Positions 1 to 10,990 of a stretch of DNA of 64,000 bases are shown piece after piece. The stretch's first letter is position 1, and each line of letters opens with the position of its first letter. The position numbers and the translations under genes are program-made. The stretch comes from Inonotus obliquus. Lineage: Eukaryota; Basidiomycota; Agaricomycetes; Hymenochaetales; Hymenochaetaceae. The notes beneath the pieces are model-generated. The model was not told where the DNA came from and made no database searches. It saw nothing but the letters and a program-made list of their open reading frames with translations. Location: positions 992,001 through 1,056,000 of the forward strand of contig JAJHTX010000004.1 of NCBI GenBank assembly GCA_032164295.1. The letters run 5' to 3'.

Positions 1-137
1 GGAAGCCTTTTGCGCCACCCTTAATGACAGCGCGTTGCTGCGCTTGTTGTTGTTCTGCTGTTGGTTCCTGCGGCGGGGAGTAAGGATAAGTGTCTAAGAT
101 ATGTTGTAGGAAGACGTACCGATACCGTGCTCATGGT
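1..137 (-). CDS. 5' end of a small gene, product unknown (cut by window edge)
   Basis: An ATG at 137 on the minus strand opens a five-codon first exon (MSTVS). A clean GT-AG intron of about 51 nt follows, and exon 2 then reads EPTAEQQQAQQRAVIKGGAKGF before the window ends. Without the intron the frame soon stops. A short Gln/Ala-rich leader followed by a glycine-rich IKGGAKGF stretch recalls small fungal mitochondrial membrane proteins, but too little is visible to assign a family. It is divergent from the coiled-coil gene that starts at 502. Confidence 0.4.
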
Positions 138-501
138 TGATGGGCTATAGGGAGGGGAAGAGCTAGTATTTAGCTGTGATATTGCAAGTGACGTCGGTGG
201 GGCACGCCTATGGGATTCCGAGTGCAGTCCGTCGCGCTTATCCTTGCCGCGGATGTATATCCTTGGGAGGCATCCTGGCCATCGACGGCGACGGTGAGCG
301 TGTAAGGCGTGCATTGAGCGCCGCACGCGTAAACAGCAGAAAAAAACGCGTGAAAGTCGCGTGTTGCGTAACGTCGATCACTCGTCTTTGACCAGCCAAC
401 ATGACCTCCGACTAATTATATACGTTGTGTCTCATCCCCCCCTCCCCCCTCCTCCTTCATCTCCCTCTCTCTACTCTCAACTTCATCCATCGACTTCAAC
501 A
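138..501. promoter_or_regulatory. divergent intergenic region, probable bidirectional promoter
   Basis: This stretch lies between two divergent gene starts and holds no convincing coding frame. The last 80 bases before the plus-strand start are a C/T-rich tract (runs such as ccccccctcccccct near 437-451). Pyrimidine-rich tracts like this commonly sit just upstream of transcription starts in filamentous fungi. No clear TATA box was seen. Confidence 0.4.
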
Positions 502-3048
502 ATGCTCTCCTCAAACACTCAGATGACTCCGCGACCTCGTCCTCCAGCAAAGATGCGCCGCTCCACCTCTCACTCTCAAGTCGGGGCTGACGGCTGGCCG
601 ACTCGCTCTCCACCTCCCTATGCCCCCTTTCCTCCCATCTCTCGAACTCATGCACGTCCGACACTCCTTGGTTCTCCAATAACAGCCACCTCGCAGCTCA
701 TCCATCTTGAAGAGGTGCATGAGGGCGAGGAAAGGCTGCAGGAGAAGTCCAAAGAGGAGTTAGAGGAGTTGTTAAGGAGGGCCAGTGAAATTATCAGAGA
801 AAGAGAACGAGGTACGTTCTGATCATGGGTGGCATGGATTGCGGTACATGTTGATGTATGAATAGAATTGGACTCGACTTCCGAAACTTGCAAGACTCTC
901 GCCGAAAACAATGCGACTCTCAAAGCTCGAAACGACTCCCTCATCACTCGTCTGCCACCTTCCCAGCCTGTATCTCCTTTGACTTCCCCATCGTTTCAGT
1001 CCGGATCTCTTCTTTCTCCAGCACACAGCCGTACCTCTTCACTCACATCTCGCGCCCTTCTGCTGTCTCCGAATACGAACACGTCATTAACACATGGAGC
1101 TGGAGCTGGTCGCCGTAGATCAGCTCATGCGCGACGCTTTTCAAGTACACCCGCTGAACTCGCCGCGTTAGCAGATCAAAACGCCGAACTCCTTACGAAG
1201 CTATCGGACCTCGAGGCTGAAGCTTCGCGCGCGGAGCAAGCTGGCAAACGCCGCTTGCGCAGTCTCGAATCCGAAATCGAGGCTTTGCGAGATGAGCTTG
1301 AACGAGCGAGGGAAGAGAGCAAGCAGCTCGAAGAATCTATGAACGCTCATCCAGGGCAGCAAGTACTTGCTGGACTCCCCAAAGGTCTTGATAAGCAAAT
1401 TGTCAAGATGTTCAGGCGTCTGAGCCGGGAGGCGAAAGTGCGCGAACTGAAGGCGAAGACGAGACCCTGGGAGCAAGAGAGTTCTGAGAAACCGAAGAAT
1501 TTTGCCCCCGGTAATCTTACCCCAGGATTGCCCTTCACTTCAAGAATTATCTCCAAGAAGGTATCTGCACCTAATTTATTCGTCAATACCTCTTTGAGTC
1601 AACCTACACGCAACGACGATCTCAAAAGGGATGCTATTGATTCTCCTCTCTCTTCTATACCTTCATCTTCTGCGTCAACTATCGGTCCGAACGCACGAGA
1701 GCAAGCACTAGTCTCACAGTTACTCCTGAAGATCCGTGAACTCGAAGAGACGAACTCACAGCTCGCCGAAAATCACCTTAAGGCGAGTATTCGACTGAAA
1801 GAGGCGCAGACGGAGAGCGAAGGCGTACGGAAACTATGTGAGTTCATCAGTGATGAAGTTGAAGGTGATGTGGACGTCGAGCTTGAGGTCGTACACGATG
1901 ACGAGGGAGAAAGCAGCCAAGAGCACAATGCAGGGCAAGTGGAAGACGAAGCGCACGATATTGTCCCAAGCGGATTGCGGAGGTCTGACTCCAGGGTCTT
2001 CCGGGTGCGCTCCGTAAACCGAAAGGCCTCAGTGGACCTAGCGACCGGGAAGACGATGCACAGCATCCGACTTCGGAAATTCAGATCGGTAGATAGTCTA
2101 CCGTCTCTGGAGAGTTCACCCCCTCTGTCATTGGCGAATATTGCAGCCGGTCAGCGCAATTCCAAGACGCGCAAGACCGTTCTCGGTTTATTCGAGGAAA
2201 CTTCCTTTGAAGAAGAGTCCTCATCTATGTCTTTTGAGTCTTTCGCTCTGCCTTCAATGCTATCGCGAGTCCCTTCGGTTCAAGGACCACACGAAAGTGA
2301 AGAAGCGCAAGCCAATTTAGATTTGGAGGATGATGCCGAAAATGAAGAAGGCGATTCTAGTTTCGAGAAGATTGCGTCCCTAGGCAGCGAACTCAGCTTA
2401 CATTTAGACGGACTAAGGACGGGAGGACTCCGCCCTCCTCCCGGACTAGCTCATACGCGTACGAACAGCATAATGGAGCTTTTGCATAGTGCTGAGTCTG
2501 GTACGGGTGCTTCGTTGCAGACTCCAGTCACTCCTTTCCCACCTATGTTGCTTCCGTCTCAGTCATCCGTGAGAGGCGGTTTGACAAGGTTCAAGGGTGA
2601 AGGGGGAGAGGACGAGGGATTGGTAGGCAGGAAGGAAGAAGTAGGAGATGAATTCCTTCCTGGATCAGACGAACGGATTATTTATCCTCGATTGCGTCGA
2701 GCGAAGAGTAGTGCCGTCTTTAGCTCACGCTCATCTCGACCTCGAACGTCAACAATCTCAAGTCCCTTAGCTCAGCGACTCGGTCTCGAAGTTCCTCTTA
2801 CACCTACACCCGCGTCTTCAGACAATCATCCATTGGATACCTTGATAGTAGATCCAAGGAAGAATACTCCTCCACCACCACCACAAACGAGCTTTGAAAA
2901 ACTCCGTGCGCTTCTACTGGAACTGTGGTTGTGGATGTATTTCGCAGCGGTGATTGCCGTGTTTGTGTTTAGTGCTGCGAAGAAGGGCCCGAAGATTGTT
3001 TTGAGTTCCGGTTCCGGTGGGGCGAACTCTGGGTCTACTCGGAGATGA
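502..3048 (+). CDS. coiled-coil protein with C-terminal transmembrane anchor
   Basis: The gene has two exons, 502-811 and 866-3048. The 54-nt intron begins GTACGT, and joining restores the codon for Glu in RERERELDSTSE. The product is about 830 residues. The N-terminus is Ser/Pro-rich. Heptad-like acidic/basic helices follow (EELEELLRRASEII and, further on, LSDLEAEASRAEQ), then more coiled coil and a long acidic, serine-rich middle. Near the C-terminus there is one hydrophobic helix (LWLWMYFAAVIAVFVFSAA) and a short basic tail. This layout suggests a tail-anchored tether or golgin-like protein facing the cytosol. I do not recognise the family, so role and organelle are open. The start was chosen as the first ATG in the frame that leads into the spliced reading. 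Confidence 0.75.
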
Positions 3049-3633
3049 TGATACGTATGACACGCCGAAGATAGTTTCTCTCTTTCTTTTTTGACTTTTC
3101 ATGATGCGAGACGATGATTATGGATGATGGGGTACGAAGGCGAGGTAGTGCGTATGTATTGTGAGTCCCATGGTGTGTGTTTTCTTCCTCCTTTTTACGT
3201 ATCATCCTTTCACTTCTCGGATTCTTGTCTCTTCATGTCAAATCATTCCTGAGTTCCGTTCCCATCAGTATACATATACGCATAAGTATAAGTACAAACT
3301 TAGGTGAAAAATTATAGTAAGTAGCGTAGTATCATCATCAGATCACGAATCACCTTTCTCTACTTCAACTTGCATCAGTGTAGTGTATGTATGGACACGA
3401 AGTCATCTTAATACTGCGACCGTTTCACACTCATTTGCGTATTCTTGTACAGTACAGTGTAATGTAAAATACGAATGAACGATTTCTGGAACTGTGTGAC
3501 TTGACGCTTGATTCATTGTCAGACTCAGAGATCAGAATCCGAATCCTATTTACACCAGTTCAACAAAAAAAAACAACTGAAAAAAGGAGAAAAAAATGTA
3601 CAAAAGCTCAAATGGAATCACGAACAATGAATA

Positions 3634-3654
3634 GAGCATCGAGCATCGAGCATC
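3634..3654. repeat. 3 x 7-bp tandem repeat (gagcatc)
   Basis: Three exact copies of the heptamer gagcatc lie in the noncoding region between two convergent genes. It is a simple microsatellite-like array with no visible function. Confidence 0.85.
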
Positions 3655-3836
3655 CTTTTTGACAGAAGCAGAAGCAAAACGATATTACGAATGTAGTATG
3701 TACGTATCTTGTCTTGTGGACTGAATCGTTGAAATCGTTGTCGAAAAAGCAGCAGGTTCTCGAAAGCAAAAGCAAACAAAGGGAAGAGAGAGAAAGGACG
3801 AGTAATAAAACAGTGTTAATCATTAATAGTTATGAA

Positions 3837-3868
3837 GAAACTGAGAAACTGAGAAATCGAGAAATCGA
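3837..3868. repeat. 4 x 8-bp tandem repeat (gaaactga/gaaatcga)
   Basis: Two copies of gaaactga are followed directly by two copies of gaaatcga. The array looks like an octamer unit that duplicated before and after a two-base change. It lies in noncoding sequence downstream of the nucleoporin gene. Confidence 0.8.
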
Positions 3869-4154
3869 GAATGCAGCGGAGTGTGGAGTGTGGGGTGTGC
3901 AATGTGCAATGTGGAATGTATTTATATGATTGAGGTCACGGTGATGATCATGTAATGAACATGTATGTAAGACGTATGAGGAGGGAGGAAAGGAAAGGAA
4001 GGAATGCATTCTGAAGATAGGAAGGTTGCACGTCATGGTGAGGAGAAGAGTTACAAGAAAAAAGGCGGTAAGACAGGAACCTAAACATCATAAAAAAAAT
4101 CAACCCTATACGAAAAACATTCAACATACAAAACAAACAATCAGGTCTCAACCT

Positions 4155-7100
4155 TTACGACTTCTGCTGTCCTCCAAACGTAAACGGTGATGACCCACTA
4201 CTCCCCGATCCAAACACATTCGTTTGAGCATTTTGTGTCCCGAAACCAGTTGCATTATTTGTATTCGCGTTTCCACTAGCAGCAGGGGCAGCAGGAGCGC
4301 CAAAAGGTGACGGAGACGAACTCGACGGGATAGAAGAAGCACCAAACCGGAAAATTTTCTGTGGTTCATTCGAATTCTGCGTCGGATTCGGCGAAGCACC
4401 CATTGCGAACTTGAACGTTGTCCCCGTCCCCGTGTTCCCCTGATTTTGTCCCGGAGTCGACGAAGCACTGTTCGCAGTACTAGGTACACCGAACTTGAAC
4501 ACATTTTCTCCACCCACTTTTGGTTGTGACGTCTGAGTGCTGAAAGGTGACTCCGCTGTCGTACTCGATGAACCAGCCTTGAAGGCATTGCCACCAAAAG
4601 GTGAGGATGTAGCACCAAACGGCGAGGGTGATGATCCCAAAGCGTGAGCAATAGAACTGGAGGACGATGTGAAAGGAGCTGGGTTTGAGTTTGCAGCTGC
4701 GACACTAAATGGTGAAGCCGACGGTGCAGTTGACGTAGCATGCTTGGGTGCAGCAAAATTGAAAGGGTTCGATGAAGAGGCCCCATTTGTCACGGTCCCG
4801 GTGTTAGAGCCTGTATTACTCGTGGACGTAGACGTGGACGCCGCTAGTGCTGATCCCGAGGACGACTGACCAGCAGGTGTACCAAAGGCAGGTGTACCAA
4901 AGGCAGGTGTACCAAAGGAGGGTTTTGGAACAATGCTATGCGGCGGCGGCGGATCTGTTGGAGCGGGTAGCTGAGCTGCAGGTACGCCAAATGATAAACT
5001 CGGAGTCGTGGTGGTCGGTGTTGTACTTGAGGACGATTGAGCGGCCGGTCCGAAGGGGAATCTCGGCGTTGAAGTTGCAAAGGCCGTGTTCGATGTTGAC
5101 GCGGTGGCTGGTGCGGTACTGCCAGAAGGAGCACTCGATGAGCTGGAGCTCGGACCAAAGTTGAATGTTGTTGCAGGCTTGGACGCCGCAGGCGCAGGCG
5201 CATTTTGATTCGTTGACGACGAAGCGGTAGAATTTACCCCAAATCCGAAGAGCGGCTTCGTTGCTGCCTCTGCGACGGGCTTGCTCGACGAATCTGCTGG
5301 TTTACTAGCAGTGAAACCAAACGGGGTCTGCGGTGTTGCCGCCTTTGGTTCGGAACTAGTTGAAGGACTAGCCTGCGCAGCACTTCCAGCAGTCGGTCCG
5401 AAAGTGAAAGGACTTGAAGTCCCCGAGCTACCAGCATTCTTCGCTGGTACACCAAACGGCGATGGTGCAGAGGAAGCAGGTTTATCCGCTGGTTTGATGA
5501 AAGGAGATGCCGACAGGGTTCCCGGAGGTTTTTCACCTTGCGCGGGAGCTTTGAAGCCAAAATTGAATTTATTCGCACTCGCTCCGTTAGGAGTCGAAGA
5601 GGACACCTGGGAAGCAGTACCGGGCTTGGCGAAAATATTCGCTGGTGTTGTACTTGTGGTCGTACTGGCTTTAGCTTGTGCGAGGTTCTGCGCTTGGGGC
5701 GTAGAAGTAAGCGAGCTCGTTGGCTGATTGATTGGCGCTGCCTGTTCCTTCTTCTCGGTCAAAGAAGCAGCGGGCTGAGATCCAGACGGTGTTGGTACTT
5801 TCGGCGGAAACATTGGAGACGGCACCTTTGCATGCTGGGGAAGTGTGATCGGGGATGCAGCAGGGTTGATTTGGCTCGTAGTAGTGGCGGATGCTGGAGT
5901 GGCCTGGGAGGAAGCGGATGCCTTAGTGACATTTGGCGATACAGCTGGAGGAATAAATGCAGTGAATGTAGACGGCGTCGGAGTCGAAGTTGCTGCCTTG
6001 CTTGTTCCGGAAGATCCTGGGAATGTAGCCGGCGCTGATGCACTGATGGTAATCGAAGGCGCGGAGGTCGACGAGTCTGATGCCAAAGGTGGTAACTGGA
6101 ACGATACCTTCTTTCCTGGAGGAGAGATCACCTTTTTCTCAGATGTCTCCAGCTGTTTGCGCAGTTTTGCAAGTGCATTGGCTTCGAGATCCTGCTTTTC
6201 CCACTTTGAGTATGACTTCGATTGACGGATTGAGGGTGATCCTATCAGAGAGTCAGCAAACGACACCAAATCAATCGACAGATGCTCTGAGTTACCGTTA
6301 AGTGAGGGCTTCACAAATGGACTAGGCTCTGACTTGCTTCCAAAAGTGCCCGATGTCGAGGAAATCTCTTCAACATCCCTATTCATTTTGTTGGACCATA
6401 ACAACGACTTTCCTGTCCTCGGGAAAGGAATCGTCCCCTAGAACAGAGTCAGAAAATAGCAGTACGTGAAACACAAGAAGGGCGTACACCGGACTCTTTC
6501 CCTTTGTTGTTAGGAATGTAGATTTCGCCGCGCATTTCAGAAGCTTTGAAGTCATCGTCATTCAACCAGGTTTCTACCAAGATTTCCAAGCCAGCACGCG
6601 AGTCGGGATGGTCAGAATCCTCAGGCTGAACAAGAATCAGTAGTGGGACAAGAACAGTAGAACGCCTAATGCATACCATGCTGAATCGCGATGCTCGCTT
6701 CCTCAGTAGGACCTGACGCAGCCTGTGTCCGTCCCGACCAACTTTAAACGTTACACCATTAGCATGCCACTCTTCGCCTATGCTTCTTCCTGCGCATGGA
6801 GCATCCAACTCCGACTCGGTGGAGGACACCTCATGTACCTCCTTGGGCATACGCTTTCCACGTTTCCTCGGAGACCTGAAGCGGTTTTCGTCGTTGTCGC
6901 TTCCCAGAGTCGATTCAGCATCGAAGCTCCTTTTCTTCCCACGCGCTGGCGAGGGGTGGTCCATATCAATCGAAATACTGGATTGGCGTTTCTGTCGTCT
7001 GCTTTTCGGGCCACGAGTTCCAGCAGCCATTTCATCGTCACCTTCAAATGAAGAACCTGCCTCAACCCTGTCACGTTTCCTTCCTCTGGAGACCGGGTCT

Positions 7101-8127
7101 ACATCCATCTGCTCGTCGTTTTCATCAATACTAAACACTTCCTCGAGCTTCCTTGACTGTCTCCTAGCTCGCTTTCCCGCCTTTTTCCCGCTAGAACCAA
7201 TGATTGAGATGTCGTCATCGGATGCGGCCTGACGCTTGGCACCTCGAACCTCTGCGGCTTTATGTTCGCGCGACTGCTCCGCCACATTTATTGGGGTATC
7301 CGGTGCAGCGAATGTGGGCTGACGGGAAATATCGCTGGCAGATCTCTTGAGTGAATCAGCAGAGCCCGAAGTCGACTGATGTTGTGACGACGAAGCCGCA
7401 TAGTCGTGGGCAGCAACTTCTGGTCCAGTTCTGTTATTTGACCGACCTGCAGCAGATGTCTGTGCCTGCGACTCTTGAGATGAAAGGTGTGACTGCGGTG
7501 TCTTCGTAGCACTAGACCTCGAGTTAGTCAAGCCAGCACACAGCATAACAAGCGCATTTTACCTTGCAATATCTCCAGGTAACTCCAGATCGTCCGTTGC
7601 GACTACCAACGAGTCAGTCCAGTACGGACTAGTGTGAAAGAAAAACTTACAAGCAGGAGATACTACGCGACGATGAGGGATAGACCGCCCTGTCTCTCGC
7701 TGCACAGACGATGCTTCCTGCACAGAAGACTTGCCCATCTTTTCAGATGATTCGTGTGGCTTCTCGCCCTCGTCTGATCCTTTCCCCTTCTTCAGCACTT
7801 TAGCATAGGCAACGTTAAATGGGTCGTTGTCGTCATCTGGAATCCCGTATTTTCGCCGTATTGACCTGCGAAAACAAGATCAGATCTGTCTGAAGAAAAG
7901 CGGTAAGAATAAAAGCTGAAAATTTACTTCTTGTGCTTGCGCTCTCTCTCTTTAGCGCACCACCAATTTGCACTGAAAAAGATGACAAAGAAAGCCATTG
8001 CGCCCGAAAGGCCCAGGGTAACGTGAAAAATGGCACGTAACGCCTGAAGCACTCCATTCTGGCGTACGGGCATGTCTTGGCCGCCAAGGAGATCGTAAAC
8101 GTCGTCGACGTCGAGGTCCATCGTCAT
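4155..8127 (-). CDS. FG-repeat nucleoporin with N-terminal transmembrane segment (POM121-like layout)
   Basis: Six exons join in frame: 8127-7928, 7865-7651, 7602-7563, 7511-6677, 6625-6488 and 6437-4155. A further in-frame 54-nt intron is likely inside the last exon, around GGTAACTCAG...CTGATAG near 6245-6298. The product is about 1,220-1,236 residues. Residues 33-56 form a hydrophobic segment (AIFHVTLGLSGAMAFFVIFF), followed by a basic stretch KERERKHKKSIRRKYG. Lys/Arg-rich nuclear-localisation-like clusters (KKAGKRARRQSRK, SRGRKRDR) lie around residues 200-260. The last 700 residues are a Ser/Thr/Pro/Ala-rich FG domain with FGFG, FNFG, FKFG, FRFG and PFGA motifs, ending SPFTFGGQQKS. The FG domain should line the pore channel and bind transport receptors, and the membrane segment would anchor it to the pore membrane. 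Fungal Nup1/Nup60-type proteins usually carry an amphipathic helix rather than a true membrane span. Confidence 0.8.
4874..4918. repeat. 3 x 15-bp coding tandem repeat in FG domain
   Basis: Three exact, head-to-tail copies of a 15-bp unit encode FGTPA repeated on the minus strand, inside the FG-repeat domain of the nucleoporin. The exact DNA identity indicates recent slippage, one way FG repeats grow. Confidence 0.9.
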
Positions 8128-8806
8128 CGGTACGCCGTCGGAGAAGTGGTGGTGGTAGTCGCACAGAGGCGAGCGGTCAAAGAGGAGTCAGCACGACTCA
8201 GATGGTGGCGGGAGCGTGGATAGTATGTCACTGTATTGTGTGACGCGGACGCGTGGTCTGTCGCCGTGACATCGGAGTTCGAAACAAACAAGGGCAAAGT
8301 TTGTTCGGCACGATCTTTGTTTGTTTTCCTTCGTCCGCCATGCCATCCGAGTTGGAATCGTATGTATTTCGAGTGTCTCCCTCGTTTCAGCCTTCTTTCA
8401 TGGATTAGCGCCGGTGCTTACCCACTCGCAATTGCCAGAGACACATGCACCCCTGCGGTCGTCTCTATTACTGGCGAAGTGGAATATCCAAATGCATCGT
8501 CCACGCTTGTCGTTCGGCTTTTCTTCCACGGACGTCTTGTACTAAAGCGAATGCATACATGTACACGTAAATTCGAATTTTAATGTAATTATTCAATTAA
8601 GCATCTGCTGCACTGCGTGGTATGGCCGTCTTTTTTCGTGTGTGTAAAACCCGCAAGAGATTATTAGTCAGCAATGGACTTTACGAGTGGCCGTAATTTA
8701 AAATGCCACGGTTTGGCTGCTATCGAATGATTCCTTTCTTATAGTCAGACTCTCACCACGTCTCCTTCCCTCCCTGCCGACCGTGCTCATCGCTCAGTCC
8801 GCCAAA
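8128..8806. promoter_or_regulatory. divergent promoter region between nucleoporin and cytochrome b5 genes
   Basis: These 679 bases lie between two divergent start codons. No supported coding frame was found; open frames at 8236-8583 and 8321-8545 lack recognisable motifs. A pyrimidine-rich stretch (8735-8785) lies directly upstream of the cytochrome b5 start and may mark its transcription start. Confidence 0.4.
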
Positions 8807-9512
8807 ATGTCAGAGACGAAGATTATCACTCTCGAGGAGATCAAAGAGCACACTAAGAAGGACAACCTCTACCTTCTTATCCACGGCAAGGGTCAGTGCT
8901 TCATGGTTTTTTTTTCGCCGCGTTGCAAACGCGTCCTCATGCGTGCTCTTGTTGCTGCAGTGTACGCCCTTGCCAAGTTCATTGATGAGGTAATTACACT
9001 GGGACCATGCAGCTCTAGCTTTTCATATAACTTATCGTGCGGGAATAGCACCCTGGAGGAGATGAAGTTATGCTCGCCGAGGCTGGTTCGTATCTTCCTC
9101 ACTTCATACTTTGACAGGGGCTGAGATATTATTAGGCAAAGACGCGACGGAAGCGTTCGAAGATGTTGGGCATTCCGACGAGGCTCGCGAGATTCTGAAT
9201 AGTCTGTACGTTGGTGATTTTGAGAAGGGCGCCGTATGTTTTCCGACTTTTTTTCTTCTCCACGTCACTTTAATCTTATTGACCCTTGTGCATATTTTTC
9301 AATACCATTAGGAACTCCCGAAACCCGAGAAACTCAAGGGCGCTGCTGCACCGGCCGCTGCTCAAGCTGCGTCAAGGTATGTTATCTCCTCCCCGAGAGT
9401 GACGGACACGTCCTTACCGACCCGATCCTCTTTATCCGTGTTTAGTATCAGCTATTTCCTCCCTCTCACCGCTCTTGCTGCCTACTTCGCTTGGCGTTTC
9501 TATTCGTCTTAA
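8807..9512 (+). CDS. CYB5: cytochrome b5, tail-anchored
   Basis: Six exons (8807-8891, 8961-8989, 9049-9085, 9136-9233, 9312-9376, 9446-9512) join to a protein of about 126 residues. The heme-binding core is complete. HPGG (axial His) follows [11 protein letters not shown], and the second axial His lies in [13 protein letters not shown]. An Ala/Pro/Lys linker leads to a C-terminal hydrophobic anchor ([19 protein letters not shown]), as in microsomal cytochrome b5. The protein donates electrons to lipid desaturases, sterol enzymes and P450s on the ER surface. The five introns, one after only 29 coding bases, are dense for such a short gene. The frame is open only when all are removed, so the model is well fixed. 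Confidence 0.93.
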
Positions 9513-10990
9513 ACTCGTACATAGATAATTTAATGCCCTCCCTGCTTTGGACACCCCACAGATATACTTACCCTTATACATTCGCCATTCGTCTTCAATA
9601 TATCACCATTATATCCTGACTTGTCTATACATGTTGTTGAACGTGAGATAAGGTCTTGGTCATTGGTTAACACCTGATAGTCTTGCGGTATACATGCCAG
9701 CTTCTTCAGTTCCAACATAATCATCCTTCAGTCAACGTGGCTTCACCGACCGACTCCGTCCGTACGTTCCCCCGATGATTACGTTACTATTTCCGAAAGG
9801 TACTTACGAGAACCAATAAACCGTTCCGGATTTCGCAATTTTTATTCTCTAATCAGGGCCGGTTGGTGCCGATCACGCTAACTTAATCCACCACTATACT
9901 CCAGTCTTATCTTTGTCTTGTCTATCCACATTCAAGTCAAGTACTTTACAAGGACAAGGACAAGGACAGGCTGAAGAACCGAAGTTTGAATCGACTCTCA
10001 CACTTGTTGACCTTCCATCATACTATGATTGATTATACTGTAACTTTACTCAGCACGCATCACGTCCCGGGGCCGTGAAGAATTCACGATTGTAAAGAAA
10101 ATATCATCTCATCACACCCACGTCAGAAAAAAAAACCAATCTTTCACTTTTCGCTCTTCGCTCTTCGCCTAAGTGCGTATCTATCCATAATTCTGATGCG
10201 GACAGATGACCCGGCTTCTCCCCACACGAGTACTTATTCCATGATCATCGGTGACTCGTTCAAGTTATACGCTACGACATGGATCTATACTTGTTGTAAT
10301 CTTCCATACTCCATACTATACTTTCGTCATTGAACGAAAAACAAGGAGCACGGGACCAACGTTAGTGTTCTATTCGGTCTCGGATAAACGTACTACTACT
10401 ACTACTACTCCGCGCATATCGAGCCTCCGTATGTCTATGTGAACGCCTGAAAGCATAATGTACGTACATGGAAAGCATCTCCGGTCTCGTGTATCGTGTA
10501 TCTTATCATGTAGACCTCGGACGCGGACGCAAACGGAATCTACTTACTACACTGATCCTACCTACTCCAAATTTCAAAACCCTTCTGATGAGAAATATCA
10601 TCTAGGAACACTCTCAATTGCTTTTCGCCACTCCGCCAGGGCTTGTCACATCGAACACGACGACTCCACTACATGTAGACACCGCGGTTATCGGCGCGTG
10701 TAGAACGGTACATCTACCCGCGGATGGTGGATACTCTCTTTAACCTCAATCATCCGCGGATCAACAATTCGGCATTTAGATTTAGATAAACAGTAATCTA
10801 CGAAACAACCAAGGTACAGTATTCAGCATTTTCGCTATACAGTAATCTACGATATGACTATTGCTAATAAATATCGGTATTGCAGAAGAGTCGATAATAA
10901 ACCGAAAATTCAATCTGTCTGATACAAACACCCGGAAACGTGGAAAATGAGACGAAGTGAAAGTGACAATAACGAGGCAATTGTCCATTC
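9513..10990. other. 1.5-kb convergent intergenic region, no gene seen
   Basis: This lies between the convergent cytochrome b5 and Cdc14 genes. No coding frame is supported. Visible features are an (act)n microsatellite near 10390-10408, a 9-bp inverted repeat ccgcggatg/catccgcgg (10718-10726 and 10751-10759), and a 14-bp direct repeat acagtaatctacga (10790-10803 and 10839-10852). Confidence 0.45.
10718..10759. repeat. 9-bp inverted repeat with 24-bp loop
   Basis: The motif ccgcggatg at 10718-10726 is the exact reverse complement of catccgcgg at 10751-10759. A transcript through it could fold into a GC-rich hairpin. It lies in the convergent intergenic region, where it might take part in 3'-end formation, but chance is also possible. 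Confidence 0.4.

Larger units (their letters stand above)
3049..4154. other. 1.1-kb convergent intergenic region, no gene seen
   Basis: Two genes converge here, so most of the stretch is probably 3' UTR and terminator sequence. It is AT-rich with A tracts (3566-3574, 3591-3596). It carries short tandem repeats at 3634-3654 and 3837-3868 and a degenerate TG-rich run near 3880-3920. The small open frames inside it have no recognisable composition or motif. Confidence 0.5.

Noticed and set aside
6449..8127. One or two independent genes upstream of the FG-repeat frame
   Set aside because: All exon joins keep the frame with normal splice signals, and a single start at 8127 explains the whole locus.
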